Source: HLUCCA09 sp039822045
GTDB taxonomy: Bacteria; Pseudomonadota; Alphaproteobacteria; Rhodobacterales; Rhodobacteraceae
DNA length: 64,000 bases
Direction of reading: 5' to 3'
Assembly (NCBI GenBank): GCA_039822045.1
Contig: JBCBMY010000004.1
Location: 186,001-250,000 of the forward strand
Shown: piece after piece, positions 31,461-43,093 of the stretch
How positions within the stretch are numbered: the stretch's first letter is position 1
Layout: each line of letters begins with the position of its first letter
The notes under the pieces: generated by a model
The model's database searches: none
What the model saw: only the letters and a program-made list of their open reading frames with translations
Told to the model about the DNA's origin: nothing
Made by a program: the position numbers and the translations under genes

Positions 31461-34403
31461 ATGAGGATCGACGGATACGGCCGGATCGACCGGTCCGAGC
31501 GGCTGCGCTTCTCCTTCGACGGTCAGTGGTATGTCGGCCATCCCGGTGACACGCTCGCCTCGGCGCTTTTGGCCAATGGCGTGCGCCTGATGGGGCGGAG
31601 CTTCAAGTACCACCGGCCACGCGGGCCCATGACGGCGGGCCCCGAGGAGCCCAATGCGCTTGTCGAAATGGGCGAGGGTGCGGCCCGGATCCCAAACGTG
31701 CGCGCGACTGTCCAAGAGCTCTTTGGCGGGCTCAAGGCGACAAGCCAGAACCGGTGGCCGTCGCTCGCCGTCGATCTGCTCGGCATCAACAACCTTGCGG
31801 CCCCGTTTCTTGGTGCAGGCTTCTACTACAAGACCTTCATGTGGCCCGCTGCGTTTTGGGAGAAGGTCTACGAGCCCGCCATCCGGCGCGCGGCCGGCCT
31901 CGGGGCCTTCTCGCGCGAAGCGGACCCGCAGCGGCACGAACGCGCCTTCGCCTTCTGTGACGTGCTTGTCATCGGGGCAGGGCCCGCGGGCCTGATCGCA
32001 GCGCGGGTTGCTGCGGAGGCCGGTGCGCAGGTTATCCTCGCCGACGAAGGGGTCGGCCCCGGCGGCCGGCTGTTGTCCGAGAGCGAGGCCGTCGGTGGCG
32101 CGCCCGGGGCTGACTGGGCGGCCACTGAACTCGCGCGCCTCAAAGCCATGCCGAATGTCCGCTGGATGCCGCGCACCACCGTCACGGGCGCCTATGATGG
32201 CGGCATCTTCGGCGCGCTCGAACGCGTGGCCGAGCATGTGCCGCACGATCCAGCGCTCCCGCGTACATGCTTCTGGCGGATCGCAACCGGGGCCGCGATC
32301 ATGGCGACCGGAGCGCTCGAGCGGCCCATTGCCTTCCCCGGCAACGACCGGCCGGGGATCATGACGGCCAGTGCCGTGCGCGCCTACCTCCACCGTTGGG
32401 GCGTGGTGCCGGGCAAGAGCATTGCGCTCTTCGCCGCCAACGACCACGCCCGGCGCACGGCGAAAGACCTCGCTCTCGCGGGTGTCGAGATTGCGGCGAT
32501 CATCGATCCGCGCCCCGACGCCCCGCCGCTCGATGGAATCGACGCGCCCCACTTCGGAGGGGCCAGGGTCACCGGCACGGCGGGCCGTCTGGGCCTGCGC
32601 AGAATCATGGTGAACGGGCATCGCTGGATCGCCGCCGATGCGCTGGCAATGTCAGGCGGCTGGAGCCCATCGGTCCATCTCGCATGTCACATGGGGGCCA
32701 AGCCAGTGTGGGACGCTGAACGCGGCGCGTTCTTGCCGCCTGCCGCCGGATCCCGGGGTGCCGTGCCCAACCTCATTCCGGCTGGAGCCGCGGCCGGGCA
32801 TTTCGACACCGCGGGTTGCCTTGCATCAGGACATGCGGCCGCAGCACAGGCGCTCGAGCTTGTGGGACGCTCAGAGCAAACCATCGAGTTGCCAGAGGCC
32901 GAGGATCAGGCTGGCAGCAGCACACTCTACTTCCATGTCGGTGGCGAGAAGGGGCGCGCCTGGCTCGACTTTCAAAACGACGTGACGGTCAAAGACGTCG
33001 CCCTGTCCGCGCAAGAAGGCTTCATCTCGGTCGAGCACATGAAGCGCTACACCACCCAGGGCATGGCGCCCGACCAGGGCAAAAGCTCGAACGTCGCTGC
33101 TCTGGCCGTCCTGGCCGAAAAGACCGGACGCACGATCCCCGAAACCGGAACCACAACCTATCGCCCGCCATTCACGCCAGTGCCCTTGGGCGCCCTCGGC
33201 GCAGGGGCCGAGCAAAAGGGCTATGCGCCCGAACGCTTCACCACCTCCCATGAAGCGACCATCGCGCGGGGAGCACCAATGATCGAAGCTGGGCTCTGGT
33301 ATCGCCCCTCCTACTTCCCGGCGGAAGGCGAGACCACCTGGCGCCAGTCCTGCGACCGTGAGGTCGGTATGGTGCGCACTGCCGTAGGGGTCGCCGATGT
33401 ATCGACCCTGGGTAAGATCGAGCTCTGCGGCCCAGATACTGGCGCCTTTCTCGATCTCGTCTACGCGTCACGCTTCTCAACGCTGAAGGTCGGGCGCACG
33501 CGCTATGGCATAATGTTGCGCGAAGATGGCCACGTGATGGACGATGGCACCACCGCGCGGCTCGCCGAAGACCGCTGGGTGATGACCACGACCACCGCCG
33601 CTGCGGGCCAGGTGATGGCGCATCTGGACATGGTCCAGCAGTGCTTTGCGCCCAGGATGGCTGTGCGGTTCACCTCAACGACCGATGGTTGGGCCCAGTT
33701 CGCCGTGGCGGGCCCACGCTCGCCCGACCTCCTGTCGCGCCTTCTAGATGGCGGGCACGACGCGTCCGCGTTTCCGTTCATGGCGTGTGGCGCGGTCGCG
33801 ATCGGCGGAACGGCGGCACGTCTCTTCCGGATCTCGTTCTCCGGCGAACATGCCTACGAGGTCGCCGTACCCGCGCGCTTTGGCGCCGCGCTCTGGGACA
33901 GGCTGGTTATGCTGGCCGAAGAGTTGGGGGGCGGGCCCTACGGCATGGAAGCGCTGAATGTCCTGCGGATCGAAAAGGGCTTCCCGACCCATGCCGAGCT
34001 CCACGGGCGCGTCACCGCGTTCGATCTGGGCATGCAAGGCATGATGTCGACCAAGAAGACCTTCGTCGGCAAAGCTGCCGCCTCACGTCCGGGTCTCGTG
34101 GACCGAGACCGCGAGCGTTTGGTGGGCCTGAAACCGGTACGCCCGGGCGGTCGCTTGCTGGCGGGTGCACACCTCTTCGAACCGGGCGACGCTGCGATCC
34201 GCGTTAACGACAAGGGCTACCTGACATCCGCCTGCCACTCGCCGACGCTCGGTCACGACATTGCGCTTGGCTTCGCGGTGCGGGGGCCGCAGCGGCATGG
34301 CGACCGGATGGTCGTGGTCGACCATCTGCGCGATCTCCGAACCGAGGTCGAGGTGACGGGGCCTGTCTTCCTCGATCCCCAGGGCACGCGGGCGCGGACG
34401 TGA
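31461..34403 (+). CDS. soxA: Sarcosine oxidase alpha subunit
   Basis: A 980-residue catalytic and folate-binding subunit. The N-terminus carries a 2Fe-2S-fold-like domain ('RLRFSFDGQWYVGHPGDTLASALLANG', about 12-40). A pyridine-dinucleotide domain follows ('CDVLVIGAGPAGLIAARVAAEAG', about 168-192). The C-terminal 380 residues form a GcvT-like aminomethyltransferase that binds tetrahydrofolate ('VGVADVSTLGKIELCGPDTGAFLDLV', about 640-665). Ends in 'FLDPQGTRART'. Overlap of its TGA with the next GTG is present, but the ATG at 34415 is a better soxG start. No glyA, folD or purU gene is next to this operon in the window. Confidence 0.94.
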   Translation: MRIDGYGRIDRSERLRFSFDGQWYVGHPGDTLASALLANGVRLMGRSFKYHRPRGPMTAGPEEPNALVEMGEGAARIPNVRATVQELFGGLKATSQNRWPSLAVDLLGINNLAAPFLGAGFYYKTFMWPAAFWEKVYEPAIRRAAGLGAFSREADPQRHERAFAFCDVLVIGAGPAGLIAARVAAEAGAQVILADEGVGPGGRLLSESEAVGGAPGADWAATELARLKAMPNVRWMPRTTVTGAYDGGIFGALERVAEHVPHDPALPRTCFWRIATGAAIMATGALERPIAFPGNDRPGIMTASAVRAYLHRWGVVPGKSIALFAANDHARRTAKDLALAGVEIAAIIDPRPDAPPLDGIDAPHFGGARVTGTAGRLGLRRIMVNGHRWIAADALAMSGGWSPSVHLACHMGAKPVWDAERGAFLPPAAGSRGAVPNLIPAGAAAGHFDTAGCLASGHAAAAQALELVGRSEQTIELPEAEDQAGSSTLYFHVGGEKGRAWLDFQNDVTVKDVALSAQEGFISVEHMKRYTTQGMAPDQGKSSNVAALAVLAEKTGRTIPETGTTTYRPPFTPVPLGALGAGAEQKGYAPERFTTSHEATIARGAPMIEAGLWYRPSYFPAEGETTWRQSCDREVGMVRTAVGVADVSTLGKIELCGPDTGAFLDLVYASRFSTLKVGRTRYGIMLREDGHVMDDGTTARLAEDRWVMTTTTAAAGQVMAHLDMVQQCFAPRMAVRFTSTTDGWAQFAVAGPRSPDLLSRLLDGGHDASAFPFMACGAVAIGGTAARLFRISFSGEHAYEVAVPARFGAALWDRLVMLAEELGGGPYGMEALNVLRIEKGFPTHAELHGRVTAFDLGMQGMMSTKKTFVGKAAASRPGLVDRDRERLVGLKPVRPGGRLLAGAHLFEPGDAAIRVNDKGYLTSACHSPTLGHDIALGFAVRGPQRHGDRMVVVDHLRDLRTEVEVTGPVFLDPQGTRART

Positions 34404-34414
34404 GAGAGGGCGCG

Positions 34415-34963
34415 ATGACCGACCTGACACCAAACAGCGCTCTCGGTGGGTCCCGTCACGACGCGCACGGATCCGTGCTTTCCGAAGCGACCCCTTCAGC
34501 GCTCTTTTTGATCCAGCCCTTTCCTGGTCAAGCGGTGTGGGTAACCGACGCGCTGATCTCTGCCTATGGTGTGCCCTTTCCCGGTCCAGGCGAAACGGCG
34601 CGAACGGCCCAGGTCGAGATCCGTTGGGCAGGGCGCGCCCAGGCCCTGCTCTTCGCAACCAATGCGCCGGGCGGCCTGGGGGACGCAGCCGCGGCTACGG
34701 ACGTCTCGGATGTCTACGCGCGCCTCTTGCTCACTGGAGCGGCCGGTGCGGACATCCTGGCGCGCTTTGTCCCAATTGACCTTAGCCCGTCGGCCTTTCC
34801 GAGTGGCGCCACAGCCAAAACCCTGCTCAACCATATCCCTGCACACGTCACGTCGCTTGACGACGGGTTCGAGATCATGGTGATGCGGTCGTTCGCACAC
34901 ACGGCGTTCCACGAAATCGCCGAAGCCATGACGCGTCTAGAGGCCCGCTCAGCGATTGCCTGA
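34415..34963 (+). CDS. soxG: Sarcosine oxidase gamma subunit
   Basis: A 182-residue gamma subunit, the last of soxBDAG. It shows family-like blocks 'NSALGG' at the start, 'AQALLFA' in the middle, 'DVSDVYARLLLTGAAGADILARFVPIDLSPSAFPSGATAKTLLNHIPAHV' and 'FEIMVMRSFAHTAFHEIAEAM' near the end. ATG 34415 is preceded by GAGAGGG six bases upstream; the GTG at 34400, overlapping soxA, is the alternative. Gamma is thought to stabilise the complex and interact with the folate-side of alpha. Confidence 0.88.
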   Translation: MTDLTPNSALGGSRHDAHGSVLSEATPSALFLIQPFPGQAVWVTDALISAYGVPFPGPGETARTAQVEIRWAGRAQALLFATNAPGGLGDAAAATDVSDVYARLLLTGAAGADILARFVPIDLSPSAFPSGATAKTLLNHIPAHVTSLDDGFEIMVMRSFAHTAFHEIAEAMTRLEARSAIA

Positions 34964-35125
34964 TTGGCAGGCCGCTAGGGTCGCGAGATGTGAGCGCGCC
35001 GACCTGCCCGTCGGCTCAAGCCGTAATGTTGCCTCCCGCTCCAGTGCCCGACATCAGCGGGCAGACGCTTCGCCCTTCTCACTCCCTACTGGACAGGGCG
35101 CGTCCACGCTACGATATGGTGTGCC

Positions 35126-37318
35126 ATGGCGCTGCCCCCTGGCTTCCTCGACGAGATTCGCAGCCGCACCTCGATTGCCGAGGTCGTTGGCCGCAAGCTC
35201 ACCTGGGACACTCGCAAATCGAACCCGAGCAAGGGCGACTGGTGGGCCCCGTGCCCGTTCCACCAGGAAAAAACGGCCTCGTTCCACGTCGATGACCGAC
35301 AGGGCTACTACTACTGCTTCGGCTGTCACGCCAAAGGCGATGCAATCACCTATTTGCGCGAGGCCGAGAACATGTCGTTCATGGAGGCCGTGGAGGAACT
35401 CGCGACTATGGCCGGCATGGAGATGCCCGCGCCTGATCCCAAGGCCGCGGCGCAACAGGCCAAGCGCGCCACCCTTGCCGATGTGATGGACCAGGCGGTG
35501 AATTTCTTCCGCCTGCAACTCTCAACGGCCCAGGGCCGCGCGGCGCGCGACTATCTCGCCCGCCGGGGGCTCGACGCCGCCGCGCTTGACCGGTTTGAGA
35601 TCGGCTATGCACCCGCCGGATGGGAGGGGCTGCGCGAGGCACTGATCGCGAAGGGCGCTGAGGTTCAGCAGCTTCTTGATTGCGGGCTCGTCCGCGCGTC
35701 GGACAAGGGGCGTGCGCCCTACGACACGTTCCGAGATCGGATCATGTTCCCGATCCGCGACCCGCGCGGCCGCGCCATTGCCTTTGGCGGTCGCGCGATG
35801 AACCCCGATGACGGCGCGAAATACCTCAACTCGCCCGACACCCAACTCTTCGACAAAGGGCACGTCCTCTACAATCACGGACCCGCGCGGGGTGCCGCGG
35901 GAAAGGGCCACGCCCTGATCTTGGCCGAGGGCTATATGGATGTGATCGCCCTGACACGCGCAGGTTTCGAGGGCGCCGTTGCGCCGCTCGGCACAGCGAT
36001 CACCGAAGACCAACTGCACCTCCTTTGGCGGATGAGCGATGAGCCGATCATCGCCCTCGATGGCGATCGCGCGGGCCTTCGGGCCGGCGAGCGGCTGATT
36101 GATCTGGCGCTGCCCCTTCTGGAAACAGGCCGCGCCCTCCGTTTTGCCATCCTGCTAGGCGGGCAGGACCCGGACGACCTGATCAAGGCCAAAGGCCCCG
36201 AGGCAATGCAGGCCGCGTTGGACGGCGCCCTCCCGATGGTTGAGCTCCTGTGGCAGCGCGAGACACGCGACAAAGTTTTTGACAGCCCGGAACGGCGCGC
36301 CGCCCTCGACCGCGCGCTCCGAACGGCAGTCGCCAAGATCCCCGATCCCTCGGTCCGCTCCCACTACGGTCACGCGTTGCGTGAGAGGCGCGAGGCGTTC
36401 TTTGGGTTTTCACGGTCCGGCGGGCAAACCGCACCTGGCAGCGCGGTCTCGATCGGCTCGAGATGGGGGGCGCGGTCCGGCGCTCCTGGGCGCAGGGGGG
36501 TCTCGCCGGTGCCCTATGCCACACCGGCGACCCAAGCGGTCTGGCGCGCCGCAGCCGACACCACGCCCGACCATCTGCGCGAGGCGGTGATTCTGTCGTC
36601 CCTTATAGCCGCACCGCAGCTGATCGAGGATTTCGCGCACTTCCTCGAGGAGACCGAGTTCACTGGCACAGGGCATGCGGAGATCGCCGAGGCGCTCCTC
36701 GGGTGCGACGTTCTTGCCGCACCCGACGATGTCCGGACCGAGCTGGAGACACGTCTCGGCAGCGGAGCCCTTGAAAGCCTCACATCGCCGCGCCATCTCC
36801 ACCTCTCGCCCGCACTGCGCCGGCCCGGGGATGAAGCGGCGGCGCGGCTCTGCGTGGCGACGGAGTTTGCCCGCCTGATCGCGGGTCGGGGAGCCGCACG
36901 CGAAGTGGTGGAGGCGATGGAGGCGCTGGGCCGGGGTGCCGCGATAAACCCGGGCTACGTCGACGGGGCGCAGGCCACGGCATTTGCCGAGGCCGCAGCC
37001 CCTTACGACCCGGTGCCGAGTGCGGGCCGGGAAAGTGAGATCGGCGGACCCGAGGCCCATGAGCCAAACGGGACGTGGAACCACGAATCGGCAGGTGACG
37101 AGGATGCCGATTCGGGCCCCGACGCGCTGACCTGGCGGCTCCGGCAGGCGGCACAGGCCCGTCAAAGGGCCGAACAGCCGCAAGAGGGTGACAAGGCGGA
37201 TTTTGAGATCGCCGAGAATGGCGCCCTCATCGATCGTGACGAACGCAGCGCCCTGCACCGGTTGCTGCGCTCTATCGAAGACGGAGACGACCCGACCGGA
37301 CCTGACCGGGAGGGGTGA
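35126..37318 (+). CDS. dnaG: DNA primase
   Basis: A 730-residue primase that makes RNA primers at the fork. The N-terminal CHC2 zinc domain has C43, H46, C64 and C67 ('CPFH...YCFGC'). The Toprim catalytic core shows the metal-binding 'LAEGYMDVIAL' near residue 270 and 'ALDGDRAGLRAG' after it. The C-terminal part is longer than in E. coli DnaG (581 residues) and acidic, as in other alphaproteobacteria; it should hold the DnaB-binding region. It precedes rpoD on the same strand, the usual alphaproteobacterial order without rpsU. Confidence 0.95.
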   Translation: MALPPGFLDEIRSRTSIAEVVGRKLTWDTRKSNPSKGDWWAPCPFHQEKTASFHVDDRQGYYYCFGCHAKGDAITYLREAENMSFMEAVEELATMAGMEMPAPDPKAAAQQAKRATLADVMDQAVNFFRLQLSTAQGRAARDYLARRGLDAAALDRFEIGYAPAGWEGLREALIAKGAEVQQLLDCGLVRASDKGRAPYDTFRDRIMFPIRDPRGRAIAFGGRAMNPDDGAKYLNSPDTQLFDKGHVLYNHGPARGAAGKGHALILAEGYMDVIALTRAGFEGAVAPLGTAITEDQLHLLWRMSDEPIIALDGDRAGLRAGERLIDLALPLLETGRALRFAILLGGQDPDDLIKAKGPEAMQAALDGALPMVELLWQRETRDKVFDSPERRAALDRALRTAVAKIPDPSVRSHYGHALRERREAFFGFSRSGGQTAPGSAVSIGSRWGARSGAPGRRGVSPVPYATPATQAVWRAAADTTPDHLREAVILSSLIAAPQLIEDFAHFLEETEFTGTGHAEIAEALLGCDVLAAPDDVRTELETRLGSGALESLTSPRHLHLSPALRRPGDEAAARLCVATEFARLIAGRGAAREVVEAMEALGRGAAINPGYVDGAQATAFAEAAAPYDPVPSAGRESEIGGPEAHEPNGTWNHESAGDEDADSGPDALTWRLRQAAQARQRAEQPQEGDKADFEIAENGALIDRDERSALHRLLRSIEDGDDPTGPDREG

Positions 37319-37370
37319 TATGAGTATTGCGGGCACGCGCCGCGAGAGCGCCTTCCGTTGCCGGGCGGTT

Positions 37371-37386
37371 GGAATCACGTGATTCC
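37371..37386. promoter_or_regulatory. Perfect 16-base palindrome before rpoD
   Basis: GGAATCACGTGATTCC (37371-37386) reads the same on both strands. It lies about 50 bases after dnaG and 85 bases before the rpoD start, in a gap with several further short stems. It could be an operator for the rpoD promoter or part of a dnaG terminator. It does not match the alphaproteobacterial LexA box. Confidence 0.45.
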
Positions 37387-37470
37387 CCCGGTAACGCGGG
37401 TGGACCCGAGCGCAGACCGCGCTAATGATTCGGGAACCCGCTCGCGAATCGCCCGCTCGAAGGAGTGCCC

Positions 37471-39459
<1,989 letters not shown>

Positions 39460-39490
39460 GGGCCGCACCAGGGCCAGATTGGGGTCGCCT

Positions 39491-39775
39491 ATGTCTCTTC
39501 TCTCTCGTCTCTTTGGTGGCCGCACGGATGACGGTGCTTCCGACGCCTCGGCCAAAAGCGAAGAGTATGCGGGGTTCACCATCGTCCCGGAGCCCATTCG
39601 GGACGGTGGGAAATGGCGTATCGGTGCGCGGATCAAGAAAGACGTCGACGGCGAAGCCAAAGAGCACCTGATGATCAGGGCCGACATGCTCGACAGCGAG
39701 CACGCGGCATCGGAGGCATCGCTCGGCAAGGCGCGTACCCTGATCGACCAACAGGGCGAACGGTTGTTCGGCTAG
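39491..39775 (+). CDS. HlyU-family protein
   Basis: A 94-residue protein of the HlyU family (PF10115-like): 'MSLLSRLFGG', then 'EYAGFTIVPEPIRDGGKWRIGARIKKDVDGEAKEHLMIRADMLDSEHAASEASLGKARTLIDQQGERLF'. In Vibrio, HlyU is a small transcription activator. In Rhodobacteraceae the family is widespread and of unknown role. It is 31 bases after rpoD, so may be read from the same transcript. ATG 39491 is the family's usual start. Confidence 0.85.
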   Translation: MSLLSRLFGGRTDDGASDASAKSEEYAGFTIVPEPIRDGGKWRIGARIKKDVDGEAKEHLMIRADMLDSEHAASEASLGKARTLIDQQGERLFG

Positions 39776-40087
39776 GAGATCTGAAACGCACACACTTGTT
39801 GGGCGCTCTGTTCTGCGTGAGGCCCAACCTGCCCTTGGCGGCCATGGTGCGATCTCGGAATGCTCCCCCTCCCGCTCTCGCTGTGACACCTGCCAGTAGC
39901 CGCGGGATGGCCACCAGGGGAGTAATCGGCATTCCGTGGCGATGTGATCGAGATCGTTTGCTCTCCAACCTCTTCACACCCTCGGGTCACTGCGCGCTCC
40001 AGGTCGCGCTCCGGCTCACAAATGGCGGAGGGGGGTGCGCGCCCTGCTTCCATCACCTATGTTGATGTGCAATCCGGAGGGACCCGT
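39776..40087. other. Gap after HlyU-family gene
   Basis: A stretch of 312 bases with no supportable gene, hairpin or strong promoter. Frames across it are shadows. The last 15 bases contain GGAGGGA, the ribosome site of the next gene. Confidence 0.5.
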
Positions 40088-40498
40088 ATGACCGCCATTC
40101 GAACCATCAGTCTGGCCCTCGTGCTTGCACTTACAACGAGCGCCGTAGAGGCGGCGCGCAGTTTCACCCGTGCCGGACTTTCCGCTGCGGGAACTGCAGA
40201 TCGGTTCGAGGTGTTTTCCCGTGCCGGCGTCGGACCAGCGTCGTACTTTTGCGCGGCCGGCGACTTCGCGCGCCGCCACCTGAACGCGCGGGCGTCCGAC
40301 CGCGTGACAGTCGTTGGGCCGCTCAGCCCCAGCCTGACGGTCCCCGGGCGCCGGTCCGTCGTGTTCGCCGTCGGCCCGCAGGGGCGCAGCTTCGATCGGA
40401 GCCTGCTCGGAGATGTTTTGCTCCGCACTGGTGTCACCGGGTCTTCTCGCTCCGTCGGTGCGTCCGAGGCGCTTTGCGACGCCGCCGGTCGCCAATAG
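40088..40498 (+). CDS. Small secreted protein of unknown function
   Basis: A 136-residue exported protein. The signal peptide is 'MTAIRTISLALVLALTTSAVEA' with cleavage near residue 22. The mature part carries two cysteines ('YFCAAGDFARR' and 'ALCDAAG') that could pair. GGAGGGA precedes ATG 40088; a longer frame to 39944 lacks a signal. I do not recognise the family. It precedes the YjbQ-type gene by three bases. Confidence 0.75.
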   Translation: MTAIRTISLALVLALTTSAVEAARSFTRAGLSAAGTADRFEVFSRAGVGPASYFCAAGDFARRHLNARASDRVTVVGPLSPSLTVPGRRSVVFAVGPQGRSFDRSLLGDVLLRTGVTGSSRSVGASEALCDAAGRQ

Positions 40499-40501
40499 GC
40501 G

Positions 40502-40927
40502 TTGCCGGCACAAGCAACCCTGACGATCCAAACCGACGGCCCTGGCCTCGTAGAGGTTACCGCATCCGTATCGGATGTGGTTGCGCGCCTTGTGCCCACC
40601 GATGTCGCCCTGTGCACTCTCTTCCTGCGTCACACCTCGGCCTCCCTTCTGATTCAGGAGAATGCCGACCCCGATGTGCGCCGCGACCTCGAGCACTGGC
40701 TAACTCAGCTGGTCCCCCACGCAGACACTCCCGCAATGGGCTGGATTTCGCACCGGATGGAAGGGCCCGACGACATGCCCGCCCACATCAAAGCCGCCCA
40801 CCTTCCCGTCAGCCTTTCGATCCCCGTCGCACAGGGCCGACTGCTGCTCGGAACGTGGCAGGGCATTTACCTTTGGGAGCACCGTGACCGGCCGCACCGC
40901 CGCGACATCGTCGTTCATATCGCCTGA
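40502..40927 (+). CDS. YjbQ-family (UPF0047) protein
   Basis: A 141-residue protein with the family pattern 'LCTLFLRHTSASLLIQENADPDVRRDLEHWL' (about 41-71), 'YRMEGPDDMPAHIK' as RMEGPDDMPAHIKAAHL, and 'LGTWQGIYLWEHRDRPHRRDIVVHI'. YjbQ has been reported to have thiamine-phosphate-synthase-like activity; the true role is unclear. The full-length start is TTG at 40502; no ATG gives the conserved N-terminus. It follows the secreted protein by three bases. Confidence 0.88.
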   Translation: MPAQATLTIQTDGPGLVEVTASVSDVVARLVPTDVALCTLFLRHTSASLLIQENADPDVRRDLEHWLTQLVPHADTPAMGWISHRMEGPDDMPAHIKAAHLPVSLSIPVAQGRLLLGTWQGIYLWEHRDRPHRRDIVVHIA

Positions 40928-40990
40928 CCTTTATTCTGCGGGGCGGTATCCTATGTTACGGTATGGACGTGTTCACTATTAGAGACCGCC

Positions 40991-41281
40991 ATGTTCCGTT
41001 TGATCCCGCTTACTTTCGCCATGCTTGCTGCGTCTGTCGTCTCTGCGTATGGGGCGCAGATGCGATGCTCTGGGCCGGGCGTGTCGCTAAATGTCGACGT
41101 AAACGCCCGGGCAGGCACCTGCGCGGTCGATGGGCGCAAGGTGACCCTGCGCAAGGCGCATAACCCCGTGGTCTGCCATATCTCGAACCCGCAACTGCAG
41201 ATCCTGACGATTCGGCCCGATGGCAGCTTCGTCTATGAAATCACCCACAGATCCCAAATCGTTCGCGGCCGCTGCAGCTGA
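40991..41281 (+). CDS. Small secreted protein
   Basis: A 96-residue exported protein with signal 'MFRLIPLTFAMLAASVVSAYGA'. The mature part is beta-rich with four cysteines ('MRCSG', 'GTCAVDG', 'VVCHIS', 'GRCS'), consistent with two disulfides. The family is not recognised. ATG 40991 sits after AGAGACCGCC. It is monocistronic in appearance. Confidence 0.72.
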   Translation: MFRLIPLTFAMLAASVVSAYGAQMRCSGPGVSLNVDVNARAGTCAVDGRKVTLRKAHNPVVCHISNPQLQILTIRPDGSFVYEITHRSQIVRGRCS

Positions 41282-41424
41282 ACACTGAGCCCGCGCAGCC
41301 ACGGTTGCGCCGTCACACCGCCCCACGCTTGGTGAAAAGACCTACCCAAGGGCTCGGCCCTCCCCTATAGTTTGGCCCATAATATGGGGGCTCACCCCAA
41401 GAGGCAGAGGATAAGGGGACGGTC

Positions 41425-41895
41425 ATGCGCTGCCCGTTTTGCGGCAATGTCGATACGCAGGTGAAAGACTCGCGGCCCGCCGAGGATCACGTGGCCATTC
41501 GCAGGCGGCGCTTCTGCCCGGCCTGCGGCGGTCGCTTCACCACCTATGAGCGGGTGCAGCTGCGCGATCTCGTCGTGATCAAGTCGAATGGGCGGCGCGA
41601 GGATTTCGACCGTGACAAGCTGGAGCGCTCGATTCGCATCGCCTTGCAGAAGCGCCCCGTCGAGCCGGAACGAATGGACCAGATGATCTCTGGCATCGTG
41701 CGTCGCCTTGAAAGCATGGGAGAGACGGATATTCCGTCGAAGGTGATCGGCGAGATTGTCATGGAGACCCTCGCGCGGATCGATACCGTGGCCTATGTGC
41801 GCTTCGCCAGCGTCTATAAAAACTTCCAGGCCGCCGACGATTTCGACAAGTTCGTAAGCGAACTGCGGCCACGGACCGACGCCGCAAACACCTAA
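41425..41895 (+). CDS. nrdR: Transcriptional repressor NrdR
   Basis: A 156-residue repressor of ribonucleotide reductase genes. The N-terminal zinc ribbon is 'MRCPFCGNVDTQVKDSRPAEDHVAIRRRRFCPACGGRFTTYERVQ', with C3, C6, C31 and C34, followed by an ATP-cone domain ('VIKSNGRREDFDRDKLERSIRIALQKRP') that senses ATP/dATP. Length matches the family. It precedes ribD by 39 bases, the common alphaproteobacterial order. Confidence 0.96.
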   Translation: MRCPFCGNVDTQVKDSRPAEDHVAIRRRRFCPACGGRFTTYERVQLRDLVVIKSNGRREDFDRDKLERSIRIALQKRPVEPERMDQMISGIVRRLESMGETDIPSKVIGEIVMETLARIDTVAYVRFASVYKNFQAADDFDKFVSELRPRTDAANT

Positions 41896-41934
41896 ACGGC
41901 CTCAATTGGGCCGGTGACGGCATAGGGGGATCCG

Positions 41935-43050
41935 GTGGCGCTATCGGCACAGGACCGGCGGTATATCGAGCTCGCCGTGCGCCTCGGTGCGCAAGGCGCA
42001 GGCCGCGCCTGGCCAAACCCGTCCGTGGGCTGCGTGATCGTCAAGGATGGCCGCGTGCTCGGGCGGGCGGCCACCGCCCCTGGCGGTCGGCCCCATGCCG
42101 AAACGCAGGCACTGGCCCGGGCGGGAGCCGCCGCTGCAGGTGCGACGGCCTATGTCTCGTTGGAACCTTGCGCGCATGACGGGGCAACGCCGCCCTGTGC
42201 CGGCGCGCTTGTCGCAGCTGGTATTGTGCGCGTCGTGACCGCGCTGACCGACCCCGACCCGCGAACGGCCGGCAAGGGGCATGCGGCATTGGCCGCGGCC
42301 GGGGTCGAAGTTGTGGCCGACGTGGCGCCCGAGATCGCCCGCGCAGCTCATCGCGGGTTCCTCAGTCGTATAGAGCGCGGGCGGCCTTGGCTCACGCTTA
42401 AACTCGCAACATCGGTCGACGGGCGCATCGCAACCGCGACAGGAGAGAGCCGCTGGATCACCGGGCCCGAAGCGCGACGCAGGGTGCACCTGATGCGAGC
42501 ACAGGCTGACGCCGTGCTGGTCGGTGCTGGAACCGCCCGTGCAGATGACCCTGAATTGACGGCGCGCGGCCTCGGACCGGTCGGCCAGCCCACGCGCATC
42601 GTCGTGTCCCGCCATATCGATCTGCCCCTCGACGGGAGGCTTGCCGCCTCCGCTGATCCAGGAAGTGGAGCAGGGCGCCTGTGGATCTGTCACGGCCCGG
42701 ATGCAGAGACGGACCGTCGCGCCGCATGGACCGACCTTGGCGCCGAGACCATCGCAGTGCCCCTCGGGCCCGGGCGGCAGATCGACCCTGCAGGCCTCAT
42801 GTCGGTGTTGGCCGGGCGCGGCGTGGGCCGGGTGTTGTGCGAGGGCGGCGGGGCATTCGCGGCCTCGCTCCTGTCGGCGGGGCTTGTCGACGAACTGGTG
42901 ACCTTCACCGCGGGCCTTGGCCTGGGCGCCGAGGGCCAGCCCGGCCTCGGGGCCCTCGGCGTCGACGCACTGGTCGAGGCGCCGCGGTTCCGCCTCGTTT
43001 CGCTCCGCCAGGTGGGCGCAGACGCGATGGCCGTCTGGCAGCCGTCATAG
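41935..43050 (+). CDS. ribD: Bifunctional deaminase/reductase RibD
   Basis: A 371-residue riboflavin biosynthesis enzyme. The N-terminal cytidine-deaminase domain has HAE in 'GGRPHAETQALARAG' and the zinc cysteines in 'SLEPCAHDGATPPCAGAL'. The C-terminal reductase domain starts 'RPWLTLKLATSVDGRIATATGESRWITG' and contains 'GVGRVLCEGGGAFAASLL'. Start GTG 41935 follows AGGGGGATCC. It catalyses the second and third steps from GTP. ribE is 6 kb further on, separated by capsule genes. Confidence 0.95.
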   Translation: MALSAQDRRYIELAVRLGAQGAGRAWPNPSVGCVIVKDGRVLGRAATAPGGRPHAETQALARAGAAAAGATAYVSLEPCAHDGATPPCAGALVAAGIVRVVTALTDPDPRTAGKGHAALAAAGVEVVADVAPEIARAAHRGFLSRIERGRPWLTLKLATSVDGRIATATGESRWITGPEARRRVHLMRAQADAVLVGAGTARADDPELTARGLGPVGQPTRIVVSRHIDLPLDGRLAASADPGSGAGRLWICHGPDAETDRRAAWTDLGAETIAVPLGPGRQIDPAGLMSVLAGRGVGRVLCEGGGAFAASLLSAGLVDELVTFTAGLGLGAEGQPGLGALGVDALVEAPRFRLVSLRQVGADAMAVWQPS

Positions 43051-43093
43051 GGCCACTCTCCGGCGGCGACCGGCAAAACGATCCTGCGCCATG

